NCBI RefSeq assembly: GCF_009827535.1
Contig: NZ_WTYN01000001.1
Location: forward strand, 1,116,001 to 1,180,000
From: Qipengyuania oceanensis
Lineage (GTDB): Bacteria; Pseudomonadota; Alphaproteobacteria; Sphingomonadales; Sphingomonadaceae
DNA length: 64,000 nt
Direction of reading: 5' to 3'
In this document: positions 49,519-57,823 of the stretch, piece by piece
How positions within the stretch are numbered: the stretch's first letter is position 1
How the letters are laid out: each line of letters begins with the position of its first letter
Position numbers and translations under genes: made by a program
The notes under the pieces: generated by a model
Seen by the model: only the letters and a program-made list of their open reading frames with translations
Databases searched by the model: none
What the model was told of the DNA's origin: nothing

Positions 49519-49524
49519 GGGGCC

Positions 49525-49920
49525 TTAGCGTTCCCGGATTCGATAGGGAAGCGGCGCGAAGCCGTCATCCCCGTCGCGCCAGAGCGAAACCTTTCCGCGA
49601 GCGATGATCGCCCAGATGCTGCCGTCGTGCGCCGCGCTGGCGCGATCGGTCGCGGAAGGCTCGGCAAGGCCGTTGGGGTGGGAATGATAATAGCCGACGA
49701 CCTGCGGGCCGCCGCTCCGTGCAGTTCGGTGATTGTCGACCAGCGCCTGCGGATCGATCTCGAAATGCGTCTCGGGCAGAGAATGGACGTTGCGGGCACT
49801 CACCAGCCCGTCGATCGCCTCCGTCCCGCCGAGCAGGATCCCGCAGCATTCGCGCGGGTGGGCCTGATCTGCTTCGAGCAGCAGAGCGTCACGAACTTCG
49901 CTTGAGAGTTCCACGGTCAT
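49525..49920 (-). CDS. JAMM/MPN metallopeptidase
   Basis: A 131-residue single-domain JAB1/MPN protein. The zinc motif is complete: Glu24 in HPRECCGILLG, His79 and His81, Ser89 and Asp92 (H-x-H-x7-S-x2-D). Such bacterial proteins cleave peptide tails from sulfur-carrier or ubiquitin-like proteins, or hydrolyse isopeptides. No sulfur-carrier protein gene is adjacent. It is divergent from rluD, with start codons only 16 bases apart, and sits ahead of chpT. Confidence 0.9.
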   Translation of the reverse strand: MTVELSSEVRDALLLEADQAHPRECCGILLGGTEAIDGLVSARNVHSLPETHFEIDPQALVDNHRTARSGGPQVVGYYHSHPNGLAEPSATDRASAAHDGSIWAIIARGKVSLWRDGDDGFAPLPYRIRER

Positions 49921-49936
49921 CGCGCATGGCCCTAGC

Positions 49937-50881
49937 ATGTCCGATGGCGAAATCATCACCGGCACGATTGCGACCGCGGGGCGGCTGGACAAGGCGCTGG
50001 CGCAATCGACGGCCCTCTCGCGCGAGCGCATCAAGACCCTCATTGCCGACGGCGTGGTGATCGTCGCCGGCCAGACTGCCGCCAGCGCCTCTGCAAAGGT
50101 GGCGGCCGGATCCGATTTTCGCATCGCCCTGCCCCCGCCCGAGCCGCTCGACACCGAACCGCAGGACATCCCGCTCGACATCGTTTTCGAAGACGAGCAC
50201 CTGCTTGTGGTCGACAAGCCGGCAGGCATGGTCGTCCACCCGGCAGCGGGCAATCGGGACGGCACGCTGGTCAACGCGCTCCTCCATCATTGCCGCGGGC
50301 AGCTGTCCGGCATCAACGGGGTCGAACGCCCCGGCATCGTCCACCGGATCGACAAGGATACCTCCGGCCTGCTGGTGGTCGCGAAGAGCGATGCCGCGCA
50401 CGAGGGGCTGGCCAAGCAGTTCGCCGATCATTCGATCCATCGCCGCTATCTCGCGGTCTGCGCGGGCCACCCCAACCCGCAGGAAGGCACGATCAGGACG
50501 CGCCTCGGCCGGTCGGATGCCGACCGCAAGAAGATGACCGTGCTGCCCGACGATTCAAAGCGCGGAAAGCACGCGGTCACGCATTACAAGTTGCTGAAAA
50601 GACTCGCGCATTGCGCGCTGATCGAATGCCGCCTTGAAACCGGCCGCACCCACCAGGTCCGCGTTCACTGCGCGTCAATAGGTCATCCGCTAATAGGGGA
50701 TCCTGTCTATGGACGCACTCCAGCGCCGATTCGCCCCCTCCTCAAGGAGCTGGGCTTTGCCCGGCAGGCCCTCCACGCCGCCGAGCTCGGTTTCATCCAT
50801 CCGGTCAACGGCGAAAGGCTCGAATTTCGGGCCGAACTGCCTTCCGATATGCAGGAACTGATCGACGAATCCGCTCGTTGA
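49937..50881 (+). CDS. rluD: RluD-type 23S rRNA pseudouridine synthase
   Basis: A 314-residue enzyme expected to make pseudouridines 1911, 1915 and 1917 in helix 69 of 23S rRNA. The S4 domain (about 15-75) is followed by the catalytic HRIDKDTSGLLVV with its Asp and LETGRTHQVRVH. GMVVHPAAGNRDGTLVNALL is a typical RluD segment. No clear ribosome site lies before ATG 49937, and the divergent JAMM gene starts just upstream. An RluC-type paralogue is at 14246-15427. Confidence 0.9.
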   Translation: MSDGEIITGTIATAGRLDKALAQSTALSRERIKTLIADGVVIVAGQTAASASAKVAAGSDFRIALPPPEPLDTEPQDIPLDIVFEDEHLLVVDKPAGMVVHPAAGNRDGTLVNALLHHCRGQLSGINGVERPGIVHRIDKDTSGLLVVAKSDAAHEGLAKQFADHSIHRRYLAVCAGHPNPQEGTIRTRLGRSDADRKKMTVLPDDSKRGKHAVTHYKLLKRLAHCALIECRLETGRTHQVRVHCASIGHPLIGDPVYGRTPAPIRPLLKELGFARQALHAAELGFIHPVNGERLEFRAELPSDMQELIDESAR

Positions 50882-51004
50882 AATCGATGAATAGCGCTCC
50901 AAAAACGCGCCAAAACGCCTATATTGAAAAGTGTGGCCCGAACGCCCGGATGCCCGACAGGGGTCCGCGCAAACGAGGTCGACGCATGAAAGGTCAGAGT
51001 AATA

Positions 51005-51916
51005 GTGAGCAATAACAACAGAATGTCGGTCCCCGCCCTGGGCGGCGAAGCGAGTCTCAATCGCTACATGTCCGAAATCAAGAAATTCCCGATTCTCACC
51101 GCCGAACAGGAATACATGCTCGCCAAGCGGTACGAGGAGCACGAGGATCCCGAAGCTGCCGCGCAGCTCGTGACCTCGCACCTGCGGCTCGTGGCGAAGA
51201 TCGCCATGGGGTACCGCGGCTATGGCCTGCCGGTGTCCGACCTGATTTCCGAAGGGAACGTCGGCCTGATGCAGGGCGTGAAGAAGTTCGACGCCGATCG
51301 CGGCTTCCGCCTCGCGACCTACGCGATGTGGTGGATCAAGGCGAGCATCCAGGAATACATCCTGCGCTCGTGGAGCCTGGTGAAGATGGGCACCACGGCC
51401 GCCCAGAAGAAGCTGTTCTTCAACCTGCGCCGGATGAAGAAGAACCTCGACGCCTACGAGGACAGCGACCTGCATCCCGACGACGTGACCAAGATCGCGA
51501 CCGATCTCGGCGTGCCCGAGCAGGAAGTGATCAACATGAACCGCCGGATGATGATGGGCGGCGACGGCTCGCTGAACGTTCCGATGCGGAACGGCGAAGA
51601 CGGTTCGGGCGAATGGCAGGACTGGCTGAAGGACGACAATCCGCTGCAGGACGAGCTTGTCGCCGATGCAGAAGAGGCCGAGGTGCGCCACGACATGCTG
51701 CTCGAAGCGATGGACAGTCTCAACGAGCGCGAGAAGCACATCCTCACCGAACGACGCCTGACGGAAAACCCGCAGACGCTGGAAGAGCTGAGCCAGGTCT
51801 ACGACGTCAGCCGCGAGCGTATCCGCCAGATCGAGGTTCGCGCCTTCGAGAAGCTGCAGAAGGCGATGCACCGCATCGCGACCGAGCGCCTGCTGCCCAG
51901 CCCCGCGCTGGCGTAA
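51005..51916 (+). CDS. rpoH: RNA polymerase heat-shock sigma factor RpoH
   Basis: A 303-residue sigma-32. Region 2 contains DLISEGNVGLMQGVKKFD and AMWWIKASIQEY. The RpoH box QKKLFFNLR (134-142) binds core polymerase and separates it from the primary sigma. Region 4.2 is SRERIRQIEVRAFEKLQ. The start is a GTG at 51005 with AAAGGTCAGAG upstream; an ATG at 51023 is an alternative. Likely targets in this window are clpB and clpP. The 123 bases before it have no gene and presumably carry its promoter. Confidence 0.96.
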   Translation: MSNNNRMSVPALGGEASLNRYMSEIKKFPILTAEQEYMLAKRYEEHEDPEAAAQLVTSHLRLVAKIAMGYRGYGLPVSDLISEGNVGLMQGVKKFDADRGFRLATYAMWWIKASIQEYILRSWSLVKMGTTAAQKKLFFNLRRMKKNLDAYEDSDLHPDDVTKIATDLGVPEQEVINMNRRMMMGGDGSLNVPMRNGEDGSGEWQDWLKDDNPLQDELVADAEEAEVRHDMLLEAMDSLNEREKHILTERRLTENPQTLEELSQVYDVSRERIRQIEVRAFEKLQKAMHRIATERLLPSPALA

Positions 51917-51964
51917 GCCTTTCGAACCCTTGCAAGCACGGACGAACCGGCTAACCACCGGGCG

Positions 51965-52633
51965 ATGACGCGTGTCTTATCCTGGATCGTCAAGGCCATC
52001 CTGTTGTTCGTCGCCGCCAGTCTGGTAGTGGCGGTGTTGTACCGCTTCGTCCCCGTCCCGGTGACCGCGACGATGGTGATGGACGGCAACGGCATCACCA
52101 AGGACTGGGAACCGCTGTCGGACATCGACCGCAACCTCGTGCGCGCGGTGATCGCGGCAGAAGACGGCAAATTCTGCAGCCACGACGGCTTTGACCGAGA
52201 GGCGATCGAGAACGCGATGAAGCGCAATGCGCAAGGCGGGCGAATCCGCGGTGGATCGACCATCAGCCAGCAGACCGCGAAGAACGTCTTCCTGTGGCAG
52301 GGCGGCGGCTATTTTCGCAAAGGTCTGGAAGCGTGGTTCACCTTCCTGATCGAGCGGATCTGGGGCAAGCGCCGGATCATGGAAGTCTATCTCAACGTCG
52401 CGGAAACCGGGATCGGCACCTATGGCGCGGAGGCAGGCTCGCAGCGCTATTTCGGGCATTCCGCTGCCAGCCTTACTCCGCTGGAGGCTGCGCGCATGGC
52501 GGCGGCCCTGCCGCTTCCCAAGGAACGCTCGGTAAAGAACCCGCGCGGCTGGCTTGCGCGCCACGGAAACACGATTTCCGCCCGGATCGGCGTCGTGCGG
52601 CGTGACGGGCTGGATTCCTGCGTCTACGAGTAG
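51965..52633 (+). CDS. mtgA: Monofunctional peptidoglycan glycosyltransferase
   Basis: A 222-residue GT51 enzyme with one N-terminal membrane helix (about 8-27) that polymerises glycan strands from lipid II. The catalytic Glu66 sits in AAEDGKFCSHDGFD; RGGSTISQQTAKNVFLW and KRRIMEVYLNVAE are the other family motifs. It lies 48 bases after rpoH. The CDF transporter gene begins four bases after its stop. Confidence 0.94.
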   Translation: MTRVLSWIVKAILLFVAASLVVAVLYRFVPVPVTATMVMDGNGITKDWEPLSDIDRNLVRAVIAAEDGKFCSHDGFDREAIENAMKRNAQGGRIRGGSTISQQTAKNVFLWQGGGYFRKGLEAWFTFLIERIWGKRRIMEVYLNVAETGIGTYGAEAGSQRYFGHSAASLTPLEAARMAAALPLPKERSVKNPRGWLARHGNTISARIGVVRRDGLDSCVYE

Positions 52634-52637
52634 CTCG

Positions 52638-53570
52638 ATGGGCGCAGGGCATTCTCACGATCACGGGAAGTCGGGCGGGGGCGGGCACGGACATGCGGGC
52701 CACAGCCACGCACCGACTGACTTCGGCATGGCTTTTGCCATCGGCATCGTCCTCAATACCGTGTTCGTCGTGGTCGAAGCGACTTACGGATGGCTGTCGG
52801 GCTCGATGGCGCTCATCGCCGATGCCGGGCACAATCTTTCCGACGTCCTGAGCCTGCTCCTCGCCTGGGGCGCTAGCGTGCTTGCAAAGCGCGCGCCGAC
52901 AGAGCGCTTCACCTACGGGTTCAAGAACTCGACCATCCTCGCCGCGCTAGCCAACGCGATGCTGCTGCTGGTGGCGATCGGGATGATCCTGCTCGAGACG
53001 ATCGAGCGGTTTTCCGACCCGCAACCGATCGAGGCGGGCACGGTGATGCTGGTCGCCGGGATAGGCATCGTCATCAACACCGCGACGGCCCTGCTCTTCT
53101 TGCGCGGACGCAAGCATGACATCAACATTCGCGGCGCGTTCCTGCACATGGCGGCCGACGCGCTGGTGTCGGTCGGCGTTGTGATCGCGGGCGCGCTGAT
53201 CCTTTACACCGGCGCACTGTGGATCGATCCGGTCACCAGCCTCGTGATCGTGGCGGTGATCGCCTGGGGGACCTGGGGCCTGCTCAAGGACAGCGTCAAG
53301 ATGAGCCTGCTCGCCGTGCCCGACGGCGTGAGCGAGGCGGACGTGCGCGCCTATCTGACCGGCCTCGACGGCGTCGATGCCGTGCACGACCTTCATATCT
53401 GGCCGATGTCGACCACCGAGACGGCGCTGACCGCGCATCTCGTGATGCCGCGCGGCCACCCGGGAGACGCTTTCCTGCGCGAGATCGCCGTGGAACTCGA
53501 ACACCACCACGCGATCGGCCACGCGACCGTGCAGATCGAACAGGACCGGGAATGCGCGGGCGGGTGCTGA
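52638..53570 (+). CDS. Cation diffusion facilitator (CzcD/ZitB type)
   Basis: A 310-residue inner-membrane exporter of Zn2+ or similar divalent ions in exchange for protons. Six helices are followed by a cytoplasmic metal-binding domain. The metal site residues appear as HNLSD in helix 2 (ADAGHNLSDVLS) and HMAAD in helix 5. The N-terminus and the C-terminal end are His-rich (HSHDHGKSGGGGHGHAGHSH, VELEHHHAIGH). I start at ATG 52638, four bases after mtgA. Confidence 0.93.
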   Translation: MGAGHSHDHGKSGGGGHGHAGHSHAPTDFGMAFAIGIVLNTVFVVVEATYGWLSGSMALIADAGHNLSDVLSLLLAWGASVLAKRAPTERFTYGFKNSTILAALANAMLLLVAIGMILLETIERFSDPQPIEAGTVMLVAGIGIVINTATALLFLRGRKHDINIRGAFLHMAADALVSVGVVIAGALILYTGALWIDPVTSLVIVAVIAWGTWGLLKDSVKMSLLAVPDGVSEADVRAYLTGLDGVDAVHDLHIWPMSTTETALTAHLVMPRGHPGDAFLREIAVELEHHHAIGHATVQIEQDRECAGGC

Positions 53571-53700
53571 CATTGCGCGATTCCGGCCCGGGCTGACTTC
53601 CCTTACTTGCCGGAAAGCCCGCTGGTGAAGCGGCTGGGCGGCAACGAGTTCTCGAGACGAGATACCGCCAGGACGCCGTTCATCGCATTGCATATTGTGG

Positions 53701-53717
53701 ATCGCACATCGTGCGAT
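53701..53717. promoter_or_regulatory. Perfect inverted repeat upstream of exported-protein gene
   Basis: ATCGCAC and GTGCGAT flank a three-base spacer. On the plus strand TTGTGG (53696-53701) precedes it and TATGTC follows, so it may lie between promoter elements of the gene at 53771, in a layout like the clpB promoter dyad. A role as operator is inferred only from symmetry and position. Confidence 0.35.
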
Positions 53718-53770
53718 ATGTCCTGTCCAGTCGGCGTAAGTGTCGGCGAAACGATTGAGGACCACCGAGC

Positions 53771-54310
53771 ATGAAGAGAACACTATTTGCCCTCGGGCTT
53801 GCCACTCTTGCCGTAAGTGCCGTCCCGGCTTCTCTTTCCGCCGAAACCGTGCGCGGCCTTGGCGATCTGATCGGCGCGCGCGGCTCGTCAGCCGAAGCGG
53901 AACTGCAATCCAAGGGCTACACCATGGCAGGAAACATGGGTGCAGCCTCGCTGTGGTGGAATGCACGAACGAAGACCTGCGCGTCGGTTCTCGTCGAGAA
54001 CGGCCGGGTCGATTCGATCGAGCCGGCATCGGCCAAGGATTGCGGTCACGAAGCGATCCGGGGCAACGCGGGCTACGTCAATCACGGCGTGGCTTCCGAA
54101 CGGGTTGCGGTCGCCCAGATGCCGAGGTTCTGCGCGGGAGCAGCTGCGCAGAAGTTCGGCGAGTCGCCGCGGAGCATCAGCACCCAGATGCCGATCCCTG
54201 ACCACGGGATGTATTCGGTATTCGGGCAGTATCCGCCCAATGGCGCCGGGACGGTTTTCGTCTGCACCTTCACGCACGACGGCACGCTCGTCAGCGTCGA
54301 CAAGGAATAG
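53771..54310 (+). CDS. Exported protein fusing a GARG-type module and a two-Cys module
   Basis: A 179-residue protein with a signal peptide (cleavage near LSA-ET, residue 24). The N-terminal module (about 27-91: LGDLIGARGSSAEAELQSKG, WWNARTKTCASV, ENGRVDSI, final Cys) matches both repeats of the protein at 6923-7705. The C-terminal part (about 115-179: RFCAGAAAQKFG ... FVCTFTHDGTLVSV) matches the end of the lipoprotein at 7717-8361. Function unknown; likely periplasmic. It is transcribed alone. Confidence 0.8.
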   Translation: MKRTLFALGLATLAVSAVPASLSAETVRGLGDLIGARGSSAEAELQSKGYTMAGNMGAASLWWNARTKTCASVLVENGRVDSIEPASAKDCGHEAIRGNAGYVNHGVASERVAVAQMPRFCAGAAAQKFGESPRSISTQMPIPDHGMYSVFGQYPPNGAGTVFVCTFTHDGTLVSVDKE

Positions 54311-54428
54311 CCGAGCGATGGTGGGGACTGCAAAAAGTCCCCACCCACTCGTTTGCCCGCTAGGCCGCGCTGGCGGGAGCGAGGTGGAACGCATGGAACC
54401 CGATCCCAACTGGGCGGGCGGGTGCTAG

Positions 54429-54824
54429 CTAGGCACCATCGGGGTCGGCTCGATAGAGAGCTTCAGCGCAAATCGCCTTGGCATCTTCCCCAAATTGGAT
54501 CCGCTCCACCACCAGTCTGGCGCGCCCTACACTGCGATAGCAAATGGCGATCGCATTCACTCCGACATGGACCCCGATCAATTCGAAATGGAGAGGCGGT
54601 CGGGCGGCAAGGCCCACGGCCCAATATGGTCGGACAGCCGCCTTGCCACGCAGACAGCCATCGGACGAGAATCCCCTTTCGGCAATGAGGGGCGAACGCA
54701 TCTCGAAATCATCGTCGTAGTGCGACAAGATGCGCTCCAGATCACCCGAATTCCAAGCTGCGATCCACTCGCGGGCAAACGCCTCGGCTTCTTCCGCAGA
54801 TAAACTTGGGCGAGGAGTCGAAAT
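54429..54824 (-). CDS. SnoaL/NTF2-like protein, N-terminus without a canonical start
   Basis: A predicted 131-residue NTF2-fold protein. LSAEEAEAFAREWIAAWNSGDL is the usual opening of this family and lies upstream of the first common start codon (a TTG at 54728, inside the fold). In the correct frame, the codon overlapping the clpX stop is ATT (sequence TGATT) at 54824, where neighbouring junctions show TGATG. Either initiation uses ATT, or a start substitution has made this a decaying gene. The remaining protein looks intact. Substrate unknown. Confidence 0.6.
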   Translation of the reverse strand: MSTPRPSLSAEEAEAFAREWIAAWNSGDLERILSHYDDDFEMRSPLIAERGFSSDGCLRGKAAVRPYWAVGLAARPPLHFELIGVHVGVNAIAICYRSVGRARLVVERIQFGEDAKAICAEALYRADPDGA

Positions 54825-56089
54825 CAGGCCGCTGCTTCCTCGTCCTTCTGTCCGCCGTGAACCCGCACGGGGTCCTTGCGGCCTTCGACGACGTCCTTGT
54901 CGATCACGATCTCGGTCACGCCATCCATATCGGGCAGGTCGAACATCGTGTCGAGCAGGATGCCTTCGACGATCGAACGCAGGCCACGCGCGCCGGTCTT
55001 GCGGGCGATGGCCTTCTCGGCGATCGTTTCGAGCGCGTCCGGCGTGAAGGTCAGTTCGACGTCTTCCAGCTCGAACAGCTTGGCGTACTGCTTGATCAGC
55101 GCGTTCTTGGGCTCCGACAGGATCTTGACCAGCGCCTCGATATCGAGATCACGCAGCGTCGCAATCACCGGCAGACGCCCGACGAATTCGGGGATCAGGC
55201 CGAACTTGAGCAGGTCTTCCGGCTCGCACTTTTCGAGCAATTCGCCGATGCGGCGCTTGTCCGGGTCGGCAACATGCGCGCCGAAGCCTATCGAACGCTT
55301 CTGCAGCCGGTCGGCGATGACCTTTTCCAGGCCCGCGAACGCACCGCCGCAGATGAACAGTATGTTGGTCGTATCGACCTGGAGGAATTCCTGCTGCGGG
55401 TGCTTGCGGCCGCCCTGCGGCGGGACGGAAGCCGTGGTCCCTTCCATCAGCTTGAGCAGCGCCTGCTGCACGCCCTCGCCCGACACGTCGCGCGTGATCG
55501 AAGGATTTTCCGCCTTGCGGGTAATCTTGTCGATCTCGTCGATGTAGACGATGCCGTGCTGCGCCTTTTCAACGTTGTAGTCGGAAGCCTGCAGCAGCTT
55601 GAGAATGATGTTCTCGACGTCCTCGCCCACGTAACCGGCTTCGGTAAGAGTGGTCGCATCGGCCATGGTGAAGGGCACGTCGAAAGTGCGCGCGAGCGTC
55701 TGCGCGAGCAGCGTCTTGCCGCAGCCGGTCGGGCCGACGAGCAGGATGTTCGACTTGGCGAGTTCGACGTCGCCTGCCTTGCCGCCATGCTTGAGGCGCT
55801 TGTAGTGGTTGTGCACCGCGACCGAGAGCACGCGCTTGGCGCGGTCCTGGCCGATCACGTAGTCGTTGAGCGTGGTGAAGATGTCCATCGGGGTGGGCAC
55901 TTCGCCTTCCTTGCGCCCGGCAAGGCCCGCCTTGGTTTCTTCGCGAATGATGTCGTTGCACAGCTCCACGCATTCGTCGCAGATGAACACGGTCGGGCCG
56001 GCGATGAGCTTCCTCACCTCGTGCTGCGATTTGCCGCAGAAGCTGCAGTACAGCGTGCTCTTGCTATCGGTTCCGCTCAATTCCGTCAT
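54824..56089 (-). CDS. clpX: ATP-dependent Clp protease ATPase subunit ClpX
   Basis: A 421-residue AAA+ unfoldase that delivers tagged substrates to ClpP; in this group it also degrades cell-cycle regulators such as CtrA. The N-terminal zinc finger has C-x2-C (YCSFCGKS) and C-x2-C (ICDECVELC). Walker A is GPTGCGKT, Walker [11 protein letters not shown]; the ClpP loop is IGF within RSIGFGA. The ATG 56089 is used; a longer frame adds an unlikely leader. clpP lies 196 bases upstream in the same direction. Confidence 0.97.
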   Translation of the reverse strand: MTELSGTDSKSTLYCSFCGKSQHEVRKLIAGPTVFICDECVELCNDIIREETKAGLAGRKEGEVPTPMDIFTTLNDYVIGQDRAKRVLSVAVHNHYKRLKHGGKAGDVELAKSNILLVGPTGCGKTLLAQTLARTFDVPFTMADATTLTEAGYVGEDVENIILKLLQASDYNVEKAQHGIVYIDEIDKITRKAENPSITRDVSGEGVQQALLKLMEGTTASVPPQGGRKHPQQEFLQVDTTNILFICGGAFAGLEKVIADRLQKRSIGFGAHVADPDKRRIGELLEKCEPEDLLKFGLIPEFVGRLPVIATLRDLDIEALVKILSEPKNALIKQYAKLFELEDVELTFTPDALETIAEKAIARKTGARGLRSIVEGILLDTMFDLPDMDGVTEIVIDKDVVEGRKDPVRVHGGQKDEEAAA

Positions 56090-56285
56090 TTCCCGTTCTT
56101 TCGGACCCTTGAAAACGTGGGACAATCCATTGGGATTCGCCCGACTCTAGAGCCGGAGGTCCGATAATCAATACATAGTGGTAGCATGGAGGTCTTGCAG
56201 CTAGCTGAAGCAGCAGGGTTGCCGGAATGCTACACACGGATAGGCCGCCGTCCCGCAAAGGGGCATGGACGGCATGGCGCGGCCC

Positions 56286-56990
56286 TTATTCAGGAGCGCC
56301 GCCCGAGCCTTCCGCGCTCTCTTCTTCCTCGTTTTCGGGTCGGGTTTCGAAGACCTTGTCGACGATGCCGAACTTCATCGCTTCTTCCGCTTCGAGGAAG
56401 GTGTCGCGGTCCATCGCCTTCTCGATGTCGGAAAGGCTCTGGCCGGTATACTTGACGTAGAGATCGTTCATCCGCTCGCGGATACGCAGGATCTCGCGGG
56501 CCTGGATCTCGATGTCGGAGGCCATCCCGCGCGCGCCGCCCGAAGGCTGGTGGACCATGATCCGCGCATTGGGCAACGCGATCCGCATGCCGGGTTCGCC
56601 CGCGGCGAGCAGGAAGCTGCCCATCGATGCGGCCTGGCCCATGCAGACGGTCGACACCCGCGGCTTGATGTACTGCATGGTGTCGTGGATCGCCATGCCG
56701 GCCGTCACCACCCCGCCCGGCGAGTTGATGTACATGCTGATCGGCTTCGACGGATTCTCGCTTTCGAGGAACAGCAGCTGTGCGGTGATGAGCGATGCCA
56801 TGCCGTCTTCCACCTGTCCGGTGACGAAGACGATGCGTTCGCGCAGCAGGCGGCTGAAGATGTCGAAGCTGCGTTCGCCCCGGCTCGTCTGCTCGACCAC
56901 CACGGGGACGAGTGCGCCCGTTACCGGGTCGCGGGTGAATTGTCCTTGGGTGCCGTAGGTTTCGCCGGAAGTGCCGAGCAGATCGATCAT
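56286..56990 (-). CDS. clpP: ATP-dependent Clp protease proteolytic subunit ClpP
   Basis: A 234-residue serine peptidase forming the tetradecameric barrel. Catalytic residues are Ser122 (GQAASMGS), His147 (MVHQPSGG) and Asp196 (MDRDTFL). The N-terminus is about 25 residues longer than in E. coli, and the C-terminus has an acidic tail ([12 protein letters not shown]). AGAGGA precedes the ATG 56990. It precedes clpX and is divergent from a second clpP gene at 57126. A candidate RpoH-type promoter lies at 57019-57047. Confidence 0.96.
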   Translation of the reverse strand: MIDLLGTSGETYGTQGQFTRDPVTGALVPVVVEQTSRGERSFDIFSRLLRERIVFVTGQVEDGMASLITAQLLFLESENPSKPISMYINSPGGVVTAGMAIHDTMQYIKPRVSTVCMGQAASMGSFLLAAGEPGMRIALPNARIMVHQPSGGARGMASDIEIQAREILRIRERMNDLYVKYTGQSLSDIEKAMDRDTFLEAEEAMKFGIVDKVFETRPENEEEESAEGSGGAPE

Positions 56991-57018
56991 GAAAGTCCTC
57001 TGGAAGATGTTTGCGGCT

Positions 57019-57054
57019 ATATCTGTGCTCGAGGCGCAGGGTTCAAGGCTTGAA
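57019..57054. promoter_or_regulatory. Divergent clpP1/clpP2 control region with back-to-back CTTGAA elements
   Basis: The palindrome TTCAAGGCTTGAA (57042-57054) puts a CTTGAA, the sigma-32 minus-35 sequence, on each strand. On the minus strand it is followed after a suitable gap by ACAGATAT (57026-57019), giving a credible RpoH promoter for clpP. On the plus strand no good minus-10 follows, so its use for the second clpP is uncertain. The palindrome could also be an operator. Confidence 0.45.
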
Positions 57055-57125
57055 TTGCGCCGCATCGTTGCGACTTGGTGAACCTAGCGATATCGCACAC
57101 ACCAGATCAACACGAGGTATCTTCC

Positions 57126-57749
57126 ATGTCGTCAGTCCAGTTTTCCGCCGGTTTCCCCGTTCGCGCCGACGAGGACGACACCGAAACCGAAGGCAACGGC
57201 ATTCGCGCCGCGATGATGGCGAAGTTCCTCGAAGCACGTACGGTCATGCTGTTCGGCGGCGTCGACCAGAAGCTGGCCGAACGCGTCTCGATGCAGCTGC
57301 TCTACCTCGATCACCTGTCAAACGAGCCGATCAAGCTGATGATCAATTCGCCCGGCGGCCACGTCGAATCGGGCGACACCATTCACGATCTCATCGGATA
57401 CATCAGCTCGCCGGTCGCGGTCATCGGGACCGGCTGGGTCGCCAGCATCGCGACGCATATTTTCCTGTCCGTCCCGCCCGAACAGCGCTTCTGTCTGCCC
57501 AACACCCGCTTCCTGATCCACCAGCCCTCGGGCGGTGCGGGCGGCAAGGCTTCCGACATCGCGATCCAGGCGCAGGAAATCGTCAAGATGCGCGAACGGA
57601 TCGCGCGCAAGATCGCGGAAGCGACTGGCCAGACATACGAGAAGGTTCTCAAGGACATCGACCGCGACTTCTGGATGGGTACGCAGGAAGCCAAGGATTA
57701 CGGCATCCTCGGCACGGTCGTGAAGCATTCGAGCGAAGTGAAGGTCTGA
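57126..57749 (+). CDS. Second ClpP-type peptidase
   Basis: A 207-residue ClpP paralogue. The catalytic triad is kept: Ser107, His132 (LIHQPSGG) and Asp181 (DRDFWM). The Ser context is altered from QAASMG to WVASIAT with a following His, and the oxyanion-side residues differ, so activity may be specialised. The N-terminus has an acidic stretch (DEDDTETE) in place of the usual axial loop. Such second copies are common in sphingomonads; whether it forms mixed rings with clpP1 is unknown. It is divergent from clpP. Confidence 0.9.
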   Translation: MSSVQFSAGFPVRADEDDTETEGNGIRAAMMAKFLEARTVMLFGGVDQKLAERVSMQLLYLDHLSNEPIKLMINSPGGHVESGDTIHDLIGYISSPVAVIGTGWVASIATHIFLSVPPEQRFCLPNTRFLIHQPSGGAGGKASDIAIQAQEIVKMRERIARKIAEATGQTYEKVLKDIDRDFWMGTQEAKDYGILGTVVKHSSEVKV

Positions 57750-57823
57750 GCCTCGGCATTGCCGGTCGGCTCAGGTCGACCGGAACCGCTTGCATCGCGC
57801 GGCGGCTGCGGCAACATGCCGCG

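Noticed and set aside
47041-49905. Plus-strand open frame of 954 codons
   Set aside because: Runs through rnpB and antisense to four well-supported genes.
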